Shown here in pieces: positions 36,701-50,100 of a DNA stretch of 64,000 bases. Positions within the stretch are counted from its first letter, which is position 1. Every line of letters begins with the position of its first letter. The notes below the pieces were generated by a model. That model made no database searches. It saw only the letters and a list, made by a program, of their open reading frames with translations, and was not told the DNA's origin. Source of the stretch: Crotophaga sulcirostris (taxonomy: Eukaryota > Chordata > Aves > Cuculiformes > Crotophagidae); contig VYZB01000191.1 of NCBI GenBank assembly GCA_013397455.1, positions 624,537-688,536 on the forward strand. Direction: 5' to 3'. The position numbers were made by a program, and so were the translations under genes.

Positions 36701-38304
36701 GGCGAATCACCTTGTTTCACAGCTCTGCCCAGAATGTCTAGAGGCCAGATTCTGGCCTCGGCATGGACAGTGCAAAGGAATGTGATGCTGAGAAACTGCG
36801 TCCTCCACATGAGCTGCCAAGAGGGTCACTGGGGCCATTGTGAACAGTAGTTGATAGACATAATCTCTCTCACCTCCCACTATGCAGGATGTGAGAACAG
36901 AGAAAACTCAATGTGCTTTCATACCTTCTGCCTAGGCAGCTCATGAGATCATCTGGGAGGATCTCTGTACAGAAAGGACTTTTCTTCTCCACTCAGCTAT
37001 CTTATTGCTATCTATAAGCCTATATTTTTTGAAATACTGGTATGCCAAGACAGCTCTGCCACACAGATCTCAGTAGTATAGTACAAAATTAACAACCTTG
37101 GAGAAGTGGAGCAATGTGCTCCTTCTGATTCCCATTGAATGTAACATTTAGCCATTTTCATGTTAATGGACAGTTTGTAATGAAAGACTGGTTAACAGGG
37201 AGGTGCATAGAGACTTTTCTGTGATCAGAGGGAATGTACTTTTTCTTATCCAGAAAGAAATATGTACCTTTTAAATTTAGGTCTAGCTACTCCTCTGACT
37301 GTGGTACTTGCAGTCTTCACAGTAGCTTACTGTAGTGGATATTTGGATATTTATATGATTACTAGATAAAATAGAATGAAAAAAAATTACAACCATTACA
37401 ATAATTAATACTTAAGGTACTTGCTACAAGTTTTGTAAATTCAGCTCTTACTTAATCTGCCTTAGAAATAAAAGGAAGGAAAGTTAATACAAATGAGCAT
37501 TCTGCACTAGGCAGGAGGGCTTCATAAATCAAAATTTTCAGGCAGGCAGACTGGTTGCAGTTGTTTATAAAGGATTGGTTAAATGTGTATTTTAACAAAA
37601 AGTTTGAAAGCCTTTCTGAAAATTAAATTTTACTTCATAATGTATATTTTAAAATGTGCTCAGAGATACTGTATTATTTATTGCAAGTTTACAATTTAAA
37701 TTCATGCTGAATATACACTTTTTATAGATGATTAACTGTAGCCCACTAAAATGTTGTATTCTGTGTTTGTTACATGACTGTTTAAGAAACAAACACCTCA
37801 TGTTTCTGTAAAGCTCTGTGATCTCTTGGTCAAGTGATCTGCCGTATTGTTAGTGCCTACTGAGCTTTGCAAGGCAGTTAAAGTGGCAGGTTAATATTTG
37901 CTAAAAATGGCTCCTTAACTTGCTTCGATGACGGCACACCTTAATATTGGGTGTTACTCCTGTTCATTGTCTGGTACCATACACCACTGATGCTGTTCTA
38001 GAGGTCTTGAGTCCTCCTGAAGGGGTTACAGATGTCAATAAGTGATTCATCCTTATGAATTACCAGATTGAGAAGACCTGTTGTGTGAACTCTTAGGTCA
38101 CAAAAAAGAGTAAGTCTGACACATGACCTTAAGGCTGTACCAAGACAAACTGGAGAACCTGGTTGCTGGGTAACTCTCTAACCCTCTCATAGGAACTTGC
38201 TGTCAAGTTCAGGCCAGCAACTGGTAGTGACTTTCTAGTTCTGAAATGCATACCACATTGTGTCATGTTGTATCAACTGAAACGTGTTGTCTTTTTATTC
38301 ACAG

Positions 38305-38371
38305 CTCTCTTGCTTCTCTGTTCAGTCTTGAATGTATTTTATAGCCTTTCAGTTGATGGCTTTGTAAAAGT
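38305..38371 (+). other. Candidate exon, hydrophobic, unrecognised
   Basis: A strong pyrimidine-rich acceptor (GTCTTTTTATTCACAG) and a near-perfect donor (AAAGT|GTAAGTA) enclose 67 nt. One frame is open and encodes LLLLCSVLNVFYSLSVDGFV and one Lys. The entry phase would also accept HACD1 exon 6. It could be an alternative or read-through exon, part of a downstream gene, or chance. Confidence 0.25.
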
Positions 38372-41300
38372 GTAAGTACAGAAATATTTACCTAAGCATA
38401 TCATGTGTAGAATTGTACTTAAAGATTCTTAATAATGTAAGTGCACCACAGCTGGTCATTATTGTTGTTTTTTTCTGAAATGTGTTATCATTAGCAGTTT
38501 ACACCAACAGGAAAACAACACAGTATTATACTTTTAATAACTTATTTATTTGCAAAGATTATGAGATTTGTTGAGCTATAGATTCAGATATTTCTCTTAG
38601 AGATTGTTAATACTGTAGCACTGTAGAAATTCATCATCAATTAAAAGATGTGTTCCAAACTATGTTCGATTTGATTTTATTTTTTGTAGCATGTAGAAGT
38701 CAGTTCATACAAATGTTCAACATATTTTACCAGACTGATGTCTGTTTACAAATACTGTACTTTTTTTATCTGGGATTATTGCACAAATTAGTCTTGAGGT
38801 CCCCTGTAACATATTTACTGTTAACCAGGCTTCCTTTCTATATTTCTTAAAGTATATTCCATTAAAAAAGAGATAGGTTTGAATAGCAGTATCGGTTTAT
38901 CGGACAAGGGGGAAAAATGCAGGGCATTAATAAGAATGTGTAACATCTGTCAGCATGTATGACGAAAATTGCATTAGAGTGGTCCTGAAATAGGCATTAC
39001 AATAGTGGATGTTTCACTGTTTTGGAACAGGACTTTTTTGTGGTATTAACCTTTGAGGGGGGTGGAGGCAGTGAACATCCTCTGGCTGTCCTTTGCAACA
39101 TGACTAACAATGACATTGCAGCTATGAGGGTTTTGTTGCCATGACAGTATGATAAAGCAATATGTGAGCATTCACACCTACTTCTTTTGAATTAGGAATG
39201 AAGTGGTTGTAACCCCGAGGAGCTTAACTGCATACAAAGGCTAAAACCTGTTAGTCAGTTGTATTATAACGTAGATCTCCGAATATGAAAGTCGAAGAAG
39301 TAGTCTGATGTAAATACACAGAGCAGGATTTACTTGTCCTGGCCCTCTACCAGTGTTAAACCAGTCAGGTTTTTATAAAAGCTAGTGGAAGAATATCCAC
39401 TGATCTCAACAGGAGTGTGGTGGGACACAGACATTCATGTATTCTCTTCTGTGTAAATCTGGATTAACTAGGAAAAGAGAAAACCTGTAGCCTCCCTGTT
39501 AACACTGTCTGGGAGAGAGCACGTGCTTGTTGCACATTAGCTGCTGCATGGTGGCTCGCCTGCCTCCCATCATTACAATGGGACTGCTCCCTGTGGAACA
39601 CACCAAAAAAACAGAAAATCTCCAGCATTACACTGCTATTGCATTATGCTGATCTGAATTCAGCAGAGTCTTAGAAACTCCCTTCACATATCTACAGAAG
39701 TATCTTTTATTTCTGAAATTAATCTAGTCCCAATGACACATCCCATTAAAAATAGGCAGGATAGATCAGCCCTCACAGCTGCTTGGACATTCCTAGCTTG
39801 GAATGCTGCTATCACTGAGCAACTTTGATTTTCATATGTAGTCTCTTGGCGGTCTGTGCTCATACCTCTCTCATAAAATGGCACTTTGCCTGCCCTTAAG
39901 TGTGCCTCTGATTTATCATGTATGAAGTTGCATTGTATGATAGAATTACACATCCAACTCATGAAGGAAAGAAACAAATTTCAGTCCTGAAATTGCAAAT
40001 TACATTTTATTATGTAAATTAAGTCTGGGAAGACCATTAAGACTCTGATTGACTCAGTGACAAAATGGAGACAGAATTGTGGATCTTGCAGTCAGCTGAA
40101 AGCAAGAATTTAACATTACTCCTGTTTTCATTCAAAGTGGGGTGGTATTACTGAGAATAAAACTCTGGAATTCTTGCCAGAAGGAGTCTTTTACAGTTAT
40201 CATCTCTGAGTGGGGCTTGATTGATTTAACTTTCCAATCTCTACATCATATCCATCAAACTCTTACCAAAAGGTTCTGTCTTAAGAAAAAAAGACCATGG
40301 AAACAATTCCTCTAGCAATTCCTAAACAGGAAATTTATCTTAAGTGTTCACGAGATACAAACGTTTTTGAACATTTTCATACTCTTAGGGAGTAATTATT
40401 ATTGTATTCATATAAAGATTTATTTATTTATTTTGTTCTCTGTGTTTACTACAAAAATACAGTGCTTGAAATGAGCTGGAAATCTAGAGAGCAGTGCCTA
40501 GAAACTAAAGATGCTGGTACTGAATCTTTAAAAAGCTGATGATACTTAGAGTTAACAGAAAGAAAGTGGAGGCACAAGCTAACTGTTCTCAGATGGAAAG
40601 AGCAGCTCAAACCTCAGGTCTACCCACCCAGCTCTGTTTGATCCCTAAGCAGTGTTTGCTGTTATCTGTTATGGTATAAATTTCAGTGTGTTCATACTTG
40701 ATACAGTAGTGTTTTTAAAAAAAATCAATAGACGTAAGTAGTTACTGATTGAAATGTGCTACTCTCATGTGCAGCTGGGGTTAAAAAAAAAAAGCATGTT
40801 TTCTTCATTTTTCAATGTGTTTAAATTGAAAGACTGTCTTATTTAAGAGACATATTAGGCAATTTGCCGTGATATTTTTCATTTGCTATGAAACCAAAAT
40901 TAAGCTACTTTTTAGGTTTTCATTTTCCCACATTTTTTTTTTTTTGCTGTATGGGAATGATTGTATGATCTAGATTATTTTCAGTGTTGCCTCAGAGCCC
41001 TGCTATTTTACAAGTCAGCGGTTGTCCACTGCTGGAAGAGCACTGCATTGTGATATTCCTAAATTGGTGCAATGGCTACGTTCTTTAGAAATAACTTTAT
41101 TCTCCTAATAATTGCAGGATGAAGGTAAAGTATTCGAGGAGTATTTTTTGTGAATGTGAATGCCTCCTGAATGATGTCTTTTATGTGTGAACAGGTTCAG
41201 GGGGGTGTGGTTGGTTGTTTTTTCCACCTATCTAGTTACTTGCAAAGTAATTACATCATTATCTACAGAACATGAAGCCAGTGGGCTTTTGTTTTTGTCA

Positions 41301-43249
41301 TATATGTGAATTCCTTGAGTTTATTGCAGGTTTGTAATCTACTTCCTTGATCATTACCTTCAACTCCAAGCTGCACATGTTTTGGGAAAGGTACAGTGAT
41401 TTCACCTTCTGTCTGAAGTGAGCATTATACTTGAGAATATCTTTCTCAATGCATTCAATATTTAAGCATGATTCCCTCTTCGTCTTGCTTTCTTCTGAAC
41501 TGTGGAAGCTACTGATGGAGAGGGAACAGTTACAAGATCTCTTGTAAGTCATGTCAGGTTTTTGTTATTTCTCATTTCAATCCTGACTCCTTTGAACACT
41601 CGATATGATCCTTGAGCTGTTGAACAGCACAAAGTTGGAGAGAACTCCATCACCTTCCTGTAGTCTATAAAGTATTAGCAGGCAGACAGAAAGCCAGGAG
41701 AGAACAATGGAGCTAATATTTTGTGTTAGATGTAGAGTGGGTGGTTTTAGCCATGTGGTGAGGGTAGTATGTAGGGTATAAGTTTAGGGAACTGGAAAGG
41801 AGACGGAGTGTTTCTGAGTCAGTCACTCCTGGATGGCTGCTGTGCTTGTGACTGGAACAAACTTGCTATTTAGCCCTTGGTATTGAGAAGACACATGAGA
41901 CGTGCTTCACTGATGAGTGGTACCATTTATATATCTGCTCTTGTTTTTCATCTCTGGGCACACTATGTGCCTGCAGTTGCACAGTTCGCAGGTGCTGCTT
42001 TCTACATGTTAGAAGAATTAACACCTTCCTCCAGTGTTTTAGTGTAGTTTAAATCTGAGATGTCAAGAACTTCTTGGAAGAAATAGCACCTTAGACTGAT
42101 CTGATTCCATCTTGAGAACATGAATGTTTCAAGCAGCCGAAGTAAATCTATTCAGGGTTTTGAATGCCCTCCGTAAATAGTTCTGGCAGCTAATTTAGTC
42201 CTGTCTCCCATCTTTCTGATGTCGTCTTTTCCAGCATAGCCTGTATCTTCTAATTCATTCTGTGCTATGAAATCTCATTATATAAAATAAAATATGTATG
42301 AAAGAGAAATATGAGGTATGCAGGTGGCCCAGCAAGCTTAAAATATGGGACCTGTCCTTCCTTACTGCGATCTTTCATGGCGATTGTGGGAGTAATGTCA
42401 GACCAACAATTCTGAGGAACAACAAAACTGTTGGTCACTAACAGTAATCTTAAAGTTTCCTGACTGTGAAACAGTTTGAGGGGAATCTGCTCAGGGGTGG
42501 GGTTTTTGTAAGTGCTTGCTGAGAAGTCATTCAGAAGCTCTTTTTCCCCAAGGCGTGCTGGCGTAGTCTTTTTGCTTTAAGATGACTGCCTGTGCTTCCC
42601 TTTAGAGGTGATGCTTAAACCTTCAAGGTGCCTTGTGCTAGTACTAAGATTTCTGCCTTTTATGGGGCTTTAACGTCTCTGTTACTCAGTTATACTTGCA
42701 TTACAAGCTTTTGGCATCCCTTCAGTGATAATCTTTCTTCAGTGTGTATTTCATATTTCCTGGAGAAGCTGTGATTGTTGTACTTAAAAATGTTCAAAGC
42801 CCAAGTAATATTACCTAGTGTTTCCTCTGTTTGAGAAAGGGTATTGCCCTTGTTTTGGTGATGGTAAGCATGGAGGTTTTTTGATTAAGAAATGCTTAGT
42901 TTCAAAGCTGTGATATTGAGAATGAAACCTGGAAACCTTAAATTGAAGGAAGGTTTTAAATTCACTATTTATTAGAAACTCTGAGACCTGAGACAAGCGC
43001 ATACTGAATGAGATAAATAGGCATGCTTTAAAGTCAGCTGCAGTCAAGCTATTATTTCAGTATTTCTCTCAGAAACCACAGGTAGAGAATTACTGGTCTC
43101 ACTGTGGTAGCAAATGCCCTCAGAGCACTACCCAGGCTAACCAGTGTTGTTTCCCATTGCAACCCCTCTTTCATGGGAAACTGAGAAATAATTGCCATGT
43201 AAGTACACTGAGCTCTACATAGCTGTTGTTCTTTAGGTATACTGTTGAC

Positions 43250-43281
43250 CAAGAGGTTTCATCTGCAAATGAAACCTCTTG
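43250..43281. repeat. Perfect 13-bp inverted repeat (hairpin)
   Basis: The arms CAAGAGGTTTCAT and ATGAAACCTCTTG are exact reverse complements around a 6-base loop (CTGCAA). The stem does not extend outward. Confidence 0.9.
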
Positions 43282-43743
43282 ATATGGTGCCTAGGAAGGA
43301 AGTGACAATTTAGAAAAGGCTTTAAGAGATTGGGTTTTAAAATGTCACAACTGGGTAGGTTTGAAGTTCACAACAGATTTGGAGGTATTGATTGTGGGAC
43401 TAGATTCTCTGCTGCTGTGCCTCAATGGCATTATGCTGACTTACACAAATTTGAAAACTTGACACTTAAAAGAGCTTTTCTAAGAACTTAGCTTTTCTAA
43501 GTTCAAAATTCAACTATGTAGTCAATGGGAAATGGTGATTTTTTTTTTTTTAATTTGGACAAATGCTAAAAATACCAGCATTCCTTTCAGAACAAGAATT
43601 TTAGAAAAACTAAGCTAGAAATAGTGAGGGATTTTGTTCTGAACCAGTTCTAGATTAAATTTTTTTTTTTCTGAACATTCTTACACTGTTAAAATGCAAT
43701 TTTCTGACAAAAATATGTATTTTCCTAGGAAACCCCTGGCTAG

Positions 43744-44133
43744 CTCAGTCTCCCAGTCCTGAGACTGAGAATGTGGGTACAGGGAGCAGGGTGGAAGAAG
43801 GTGAATGAAAAGCCATATTGCCATGAGCAGCCAGTGGAGGCTTCCACGCTGAGACAGCTGCTGTATGGGACTGCACCCCGGCAGAATGGGGTCAGTAGGT
43901 GGAGAGACAGCCAGCTGCCAGGGCAGGCTTTAGAGGTACCAGCTGAAGGAGCTACACACAGCGGAGCCTGCCAAACTGGGGAAGCAGGGACTGGCCACAG
44001 GGAGCAAGAGGCAGAAGGGAACAGTTCTCAGTCAAGTGAGGCACAGTTGTTAAACCTAGAGGAAAGATTCCCTGTGCCTTCCACCCTGCAGAAAAAGGAG
44101 ATGTTCCTGGAGGAGAAAGGGGTGAAGGATTAA
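43744..44133 (+). other. Unrecognised 130-codon open frame
   Basis: Open from after a TAG at 43741 to TAA at 44131-44133, with an ATG at 43771 (120 residues). The product would be hydrophilic, rich in Gln, Glu, Gly and Ser, with no membrane segment. The sequence is clearly GC-richer than its surroundings. An acceptor-like TTTTCCTAG lies just upstream at about 43730. It could be a decayed repeat or retroelement piece, or chance. No family was recognised. Confidence 0.2.
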
Positions 44134-47100
44134 TTGATCCCAGACTTGAGAAAAACACAGTCACAGTCAATGAGATTCCACTCTGTCACTTTCACCATGT
44201 AATCTTTTATCCTGAGTTATTCTGTTTCTTCCCAATATAAGCAATGGGACATGTCATGACATCTGTTTTCTCTTCTGGTGCCTTTAACTTCAAATTTGTA
44301 GTACAGTGGAACTTGATCTGGGAACCAACTAACTCCTTCAATGGGTAGATGTGCCTGTGTTTGTACTGCATACCTCCAAAGGAGTATTTGGTTTGTTGTG
44401 GGCAACAGGAGATCAACACGATTTACCTCAGCTCTGTAGTGAGAAAACTCTCTTAGGGTCCATCTGAAACTCTACACAGCCACTTCCGTGAAGCCTTTGG
44501 AAGTCCCTGAAGGAATATGTTGGGTTTTTTTTACCAATCCAGCAATTCGAGATTCACTCTGCTGAAGTGGTCTATTCTGCAGGAGAGAGGAACCAAGAGG
44601 ATTTGGCTTCAGACTTGGGTAGCCTCCGATCCCATTCTGATACTGGGTCAGATCTTCAAAGGAAACCCAGCCACTGCCACAAATCTGGACTCTTGCAGTG
44701 GTTCATTGCTTTCAGTCTGGGACTGCAGATGGAGTTAAAATAATCCCTGTTCTAACAATTCACCCACATCCTTTTTTACCAATATGCCCTCTGAAATGTG
44801 ACTGGCTGAAAGAATCATATTTTGTTCTTAAAAGCTTAGAAAGAGGCTTAATGTTGTGGCAGACAAGAAATTGGCTGAGAAAACAAAGAATTACAGAGTA
44901 GGAACCTGGGATTTAACAATGGTGCGCAGTAAAAACAAGGTAGTTCTAAAATATAAATGCTGATCTTGCATATCTGAGGTAAACTAAGAAGGTTTCCATG
45001 TTTCCCAGATTTTTCTCACACTTGAAGTGGACCAGATGGTCATTTGGTGGGCATTAGTGTAGTGCCATGAAAGTTAAGCTGTTGGTTTACACCAGCTGAT
45101 AAGGTTGCCATTTGTGTGTATAAAGCTTATAGTGTATTTGTCTTTTCTATATTGCTTTAAGTTTTCTAAACTACATTTCTCTAGATAATTCTTTCAAAAG
45201 CTGAAAAAATGCAGCACCTCTCTCATTTCATTGTACTAGGCTTTACATGCTTTAAGGCTATAGTGAAGACAATTTTTCCTCTCCGCTATGTGTGAGTCCC
45301 TTCTGACACTGAGGACATTATAGTGTCTTCACAAAGGATGGATGCTGTAAGTTTACTGGACATAAAACTAAAGGGGGCCCTAAAAACAATGATAATAATA
45401 CAGTATCTGCAGACAAATAGCTTTTCTGACAAAAGCTAACAAAAGGAGTTATTGCCATATGTGTCAACTGATGCTTTTAAAATGCTTTAATTGCACAGTA
45501 TCTATTTCAGAATATTGAAATGCAGAGGTAATTTGGGCTAAAAGAAGATATGATTCATAGTCAAGATTTAAGCTGTGACTTGACAAGGGGTTTAATAGCT
45601 GCCTGAGGCAGATCAGAATGTGTGATAATGAGAATCTAGCAGAAAAACACATTGTGGAACTGAACTTCAGAGTTTCCCAGGGCAAGTGGTGTCAGTCACT
45701 AGCTCGTAATGCTCCTTATAGTCACTCCTGGTAGCAGGGACTGCTGCAAGCTTCGACCTAGTTACAAAGTACTGGTTTTGGAAGAAAATACATATATTCA
45801 TATATAGTCATATTCATGTACATGTACATACATTCACATATAAATATAGAATCAATTTTTGTGGAGTGCAGTTCAGTGAAATGCACTTCAGCATGGCAGA
45901 GAAGTAGGTTCATGATAAAGCCTTCACCAATTTACTGTGCTCTGTTGCCTGCTCATGTCCTCTGCCAAGTCCTTTCTGGGAAGCTGTAAAAAGAAAATTA
46001 TTTGCTGGCGTAGGGTTGGACTTGACTCTGTTCCCTTCATTGCTACTGTACTCTTCTCTGCAGGGGATCATTTTACATTTCCTTAATTGCAGAGACAGCT
46101 CGTGGTGTTGGCAGTGGTTGCACTGAGAAATGGATTTCAATGAAGTGCACTTCTCTTACTCCACTGGAACGTCAGCATTTGCAAGCTGAATGATAGCATC
46201 CTGTCAAGATAATACTGACAACTTTGTCACCAAGAGAACAGATTTATTTGGCACCCATGCATTTTAGAGCAAGATTATGCTTTAAAAATGTCTTGCTGTG
46301 TTGCTTTATGTTTACCTGTATTTTTCTGTTTGAGAATATTGTTACTTGGAAAATGAAAGGGAAATTACTGACTGGATCCCAAGGTGAGATTTCTTTCAGC
46401 TAACTTTAGATTTTTATGCTGCAGAAGTTTGCAGCCAGGGTTGGTGCCCAAGTTTCCCTTCAGAGTCAGGAGAGAGAAATGGTCACGTGGAGGGCTCAGT
46501 TCATTTAACCCTTTGCAGAGGTCTAATTTGAGTTGAGGAGAATCCCACTCCAGCCTCTTTGGCAGTAAAGGTAGCATGCTGTACCCAGCTCAGCAAACTG
46601 TGTTCCTAAAGGCCTTCTGCATCCACACTGTTCATAGGTTGCCCCATCGGGAAAAGACTGGTTGTATCCTTGCTGCATAACACCTTTACCTTGAGAAACT
46701 CTCCAAAACAGATCATTCTCCAGGACTTCGAGCACCACTTGGAACAAATGCAGGAAACCATTGCAGATGATCTCTCAAAATAGGAAATCAATCCCATATT
46801 TTGGAAGGTTTTGTCTATGAGCAGGTTCAGAGCCCTGCATCTCTTAGAGACTTCCTAAGGAATGATGCATATGTGACTTTCAGTCCGTGCCTATACCTAC
46901 CCTCTCTCCAATGCCTTTCCAACCTAGTTCTGAATTTCAGCCACATTAAAGAGATGCATTAACGTCTCAAAGACATTATATTCCTAAAAGGATGTTTGGT
47001 TGGTTGTTGTTTTCTGTTTGGTTGGGTTTTTAAAATTAGTGCTTGAATAGAGAGGGAAGAGCCAAGTGAGTGACACCATAAAAGAGAGGCAGCAGCAGCA

Positions 47101-50100
47101 GCTGGGCAGGTGCCTTCTCTCTTTGACTCACCGCTGACCGAACTGGGTTGCACACACTGGCTGTCCTACCAGCACCAATGGGCTCTGGAAAAGCCACTGC
47201 ACCCTGATGCCTCTCTCTAGATGATAACTAGTGGACATGAAGGAAAGTAAGGATTTCAGGAACGTGAAAGCAGATACTGGGACTGCTGAGACAGAAAGGG
47301 AATAGCTGAGTCTGTGGTGAAATGTTGGATGGATAAAAATCCATAGGAATCCAGGCTAAAGCAGACTGTTCAGCACATCATTCCTAATCGCTTGTAATGT
47401 ACCATTAACTTCTAAAAGTTGAAGAAGATCCAGAAGAATTTGAGAGAGTAAAGTGGATGCACTGTTCAGAACACAGAGCAAACGGTTGACTTGTCTTCAC
47501 CTACAGCATCGTTTTCCACTATACCTGATTTCCTACTGCGAAATCCTCCTAGCATTCCCCTGAAACACAAGTCTAAAGAAAATTGCACTCTCTGCACTTC
47601 TGTTTAGTGAACACAAAAGAGATCATCTCTGCTGCCTGGGTATTGTCCAAATGCTCTACTTAATAATTCTATTTAAACATCTTAACAAGAAAAAAAGATA
47701 AAAAAAGGCTGTTCCTCCAAGCAGTTTATTACAGGAACTATGGAAAGGTCAACAGTGGAAATTCTGTCAGGCTGCCTATAATAAACCTGAGCAACTGCTT
47801 AAAATCAGTGTGTGCCTAGTGTGGCTAGTACCTTAAACTCCCTCGGTCTTTGAGTCAGTCTTAGGGGGTTATTCAGAGCATCTCATGGGCATTAGTCCCT
47901 GATATGCTTCCTTTGTTCCCTGTGCTACTCTGCTCAGTCCTCACTTTCTGGCCAATCCTGTTGACCAACTGATCAGCCCTTCTGCTTCAGTCTCCATGAT
48001 TTGAGCGTATCTCTTTTTCTTTCTTTGTCTCTGAAAGGAACTAATGCAGTTTCACTTTCTAGCTATGCATCTCTTGTTATTCAGAAATCACCACATTGGG
48101 GTAAAAAACAGCTTCACAAGTGGTTATTGGCTGTTATATTTGCATATAAGTTAGTTGTCCTATGACTACAAAGGCTTTGGGTCATATGAGCTCTATCATA
48201 TACATTTTCTGTTTGATCTGTTGTTTTCTGATTGTAATTTAAGGATTTTTATTGCTCTGCTTTGAACACCAGTTAAGGAGGCCGTGGTTGCCTCTTAAAC
48301 AAGAAGCCACAGTCCCAGTCCCACCAGCACTTCTTTGCAATCTGGTAGGGCTTTAGCCATTAGTGTTTTCAAGCGTCTAGTTTCACTACTTTAGACAGTG
48401 CCTTAGAATATTTTGGAAAGCATCTGAAATTATCGTAATCATGTGGTAGTGTATTATTTATCATTAGCATAGTTGATATGTGGAGGCCAATAGATAAGTA
48501 TGAGATTATGTCTTGCATTGTCACAGTGCTATTTCTGAGCAGTGGGAATAATAATCCAGGTGCAGTATATGTACAGTTAGAATGAGTAAGTTCATTTCAT
48601 GCTATGTTGAACACTATGCATAAAACATTAAAGTTTTCTTTACATTTTTAATGATAATGGTATTTTTTTGTTATTTTATTTCTGTCCTTTGTCTGCTTGC
48701 TCAGAATTAAACCTTGTTTGCCATTTCTAGGCCTTTATTTTGTGCATCATTCTTTTTTTCTTTGCTTTCTGGCTTCATGGACTCTTCTACTTTTAAATGA
48801 GCCTGGGTATTTGACCTGTTTTCTACCTTAGAACAGATGCAGTACACCATTCCATAAAAATGGATTTTCCCGGTGTTATTGCCCTTTTGCTTGGAGCTCT
48901 TGAAAACTCACCATGACAGCTGTTCTATCTGTGCCCAGCACGTCTGTGCTCAGCAGTATGAGGTTTTCTCTATGAGATCTCAGATTAGCTCAAAAGCCAG
49001 TATCAAGCTGATACAAAACTTTACTTAACAGGGGTTCCAGTATTCAGGATGATGTTCTGCTCATGTCATTCCTTTTGGGGAAAAAAACCCAACCTTTTTC
49101 ACTCTTTAGACTGTGAATGATTTGTTACTTTACAGGCACATGAAATCCTGCTCTGCAAGCTTTTACAAATTGTGTTTTCCTACAAATATAACAGTTCTGG
49201 CCAAGGTCTGGATGCTTAAAACACATCTTGCATGATCTTTGATATTGCTGCAGGTGCACATTGACTCTGACTATGATTTTCAGTCTTTGGCCTGCAGAAA
49301 TCCTGAAATTCCTTGGGTTTTTTCTGTCTTTCAGTGACTTAGGGTTTGGTTACTCTCTGCACTGTAATAGTCTTCTGTTTCTTCTAACTCTTGCAATCAG
49401 ATCTGATTCTGTTTTGCAAATGCTAAATAATCTCTGCTTTTTCACAGGTTAAATCAGGACTGTTGATTGGATTTTTTCCCTTGATTTTGATATCTGATCC
49501 CCATTACAATTTGTTCTGACACAGTGATTAAAATAACAATACATGCTATATTTTGAGTTAAGTAACAGATCTGCTCAAAAGTTTATCCCCTCTGATTGGT
49601 TTCTCTTTTAAAACTGTCACCTTTCCAGAGTACGTACTTTCTCCCAGATACAATATCCCCCTTCAGTATCTTTTGTGCTGCCTGACCATTGGCTCAGACT
49701 TCAACACTTACCTATGCAAACCTGAATAAATGAAAGTCCAGCGCCTGTGTCCTAGCAATATTTTTTAAAAAGTATCCATATCAGGGCTATCTTATTTCCT
49801 GTTTATTTTCTGTTGCCTTCCCAGAAAACTTAATGGTCATTTGAGATATTTCCCCTTGTCTGATGCACTGCTAGAAAATGTCACGTTTCTTGCAGTTTTT
49901 AACTACTACTCCATGAAATACTTTATTCACTACTTTTTCTAAAACCTCCTCTCTATTTTTGAATCTACTGTTGTTTATTATCTCACTCCTTGCATCAAGG
50001 ATTATTCTTTAATTTGGGAGTTTTTAGAGAATTCATAGTTAAAGCTTTAATCACAGTGAGTCATTACTGCAACAAAAGGTAAAAATAAAGACAATGGGGA

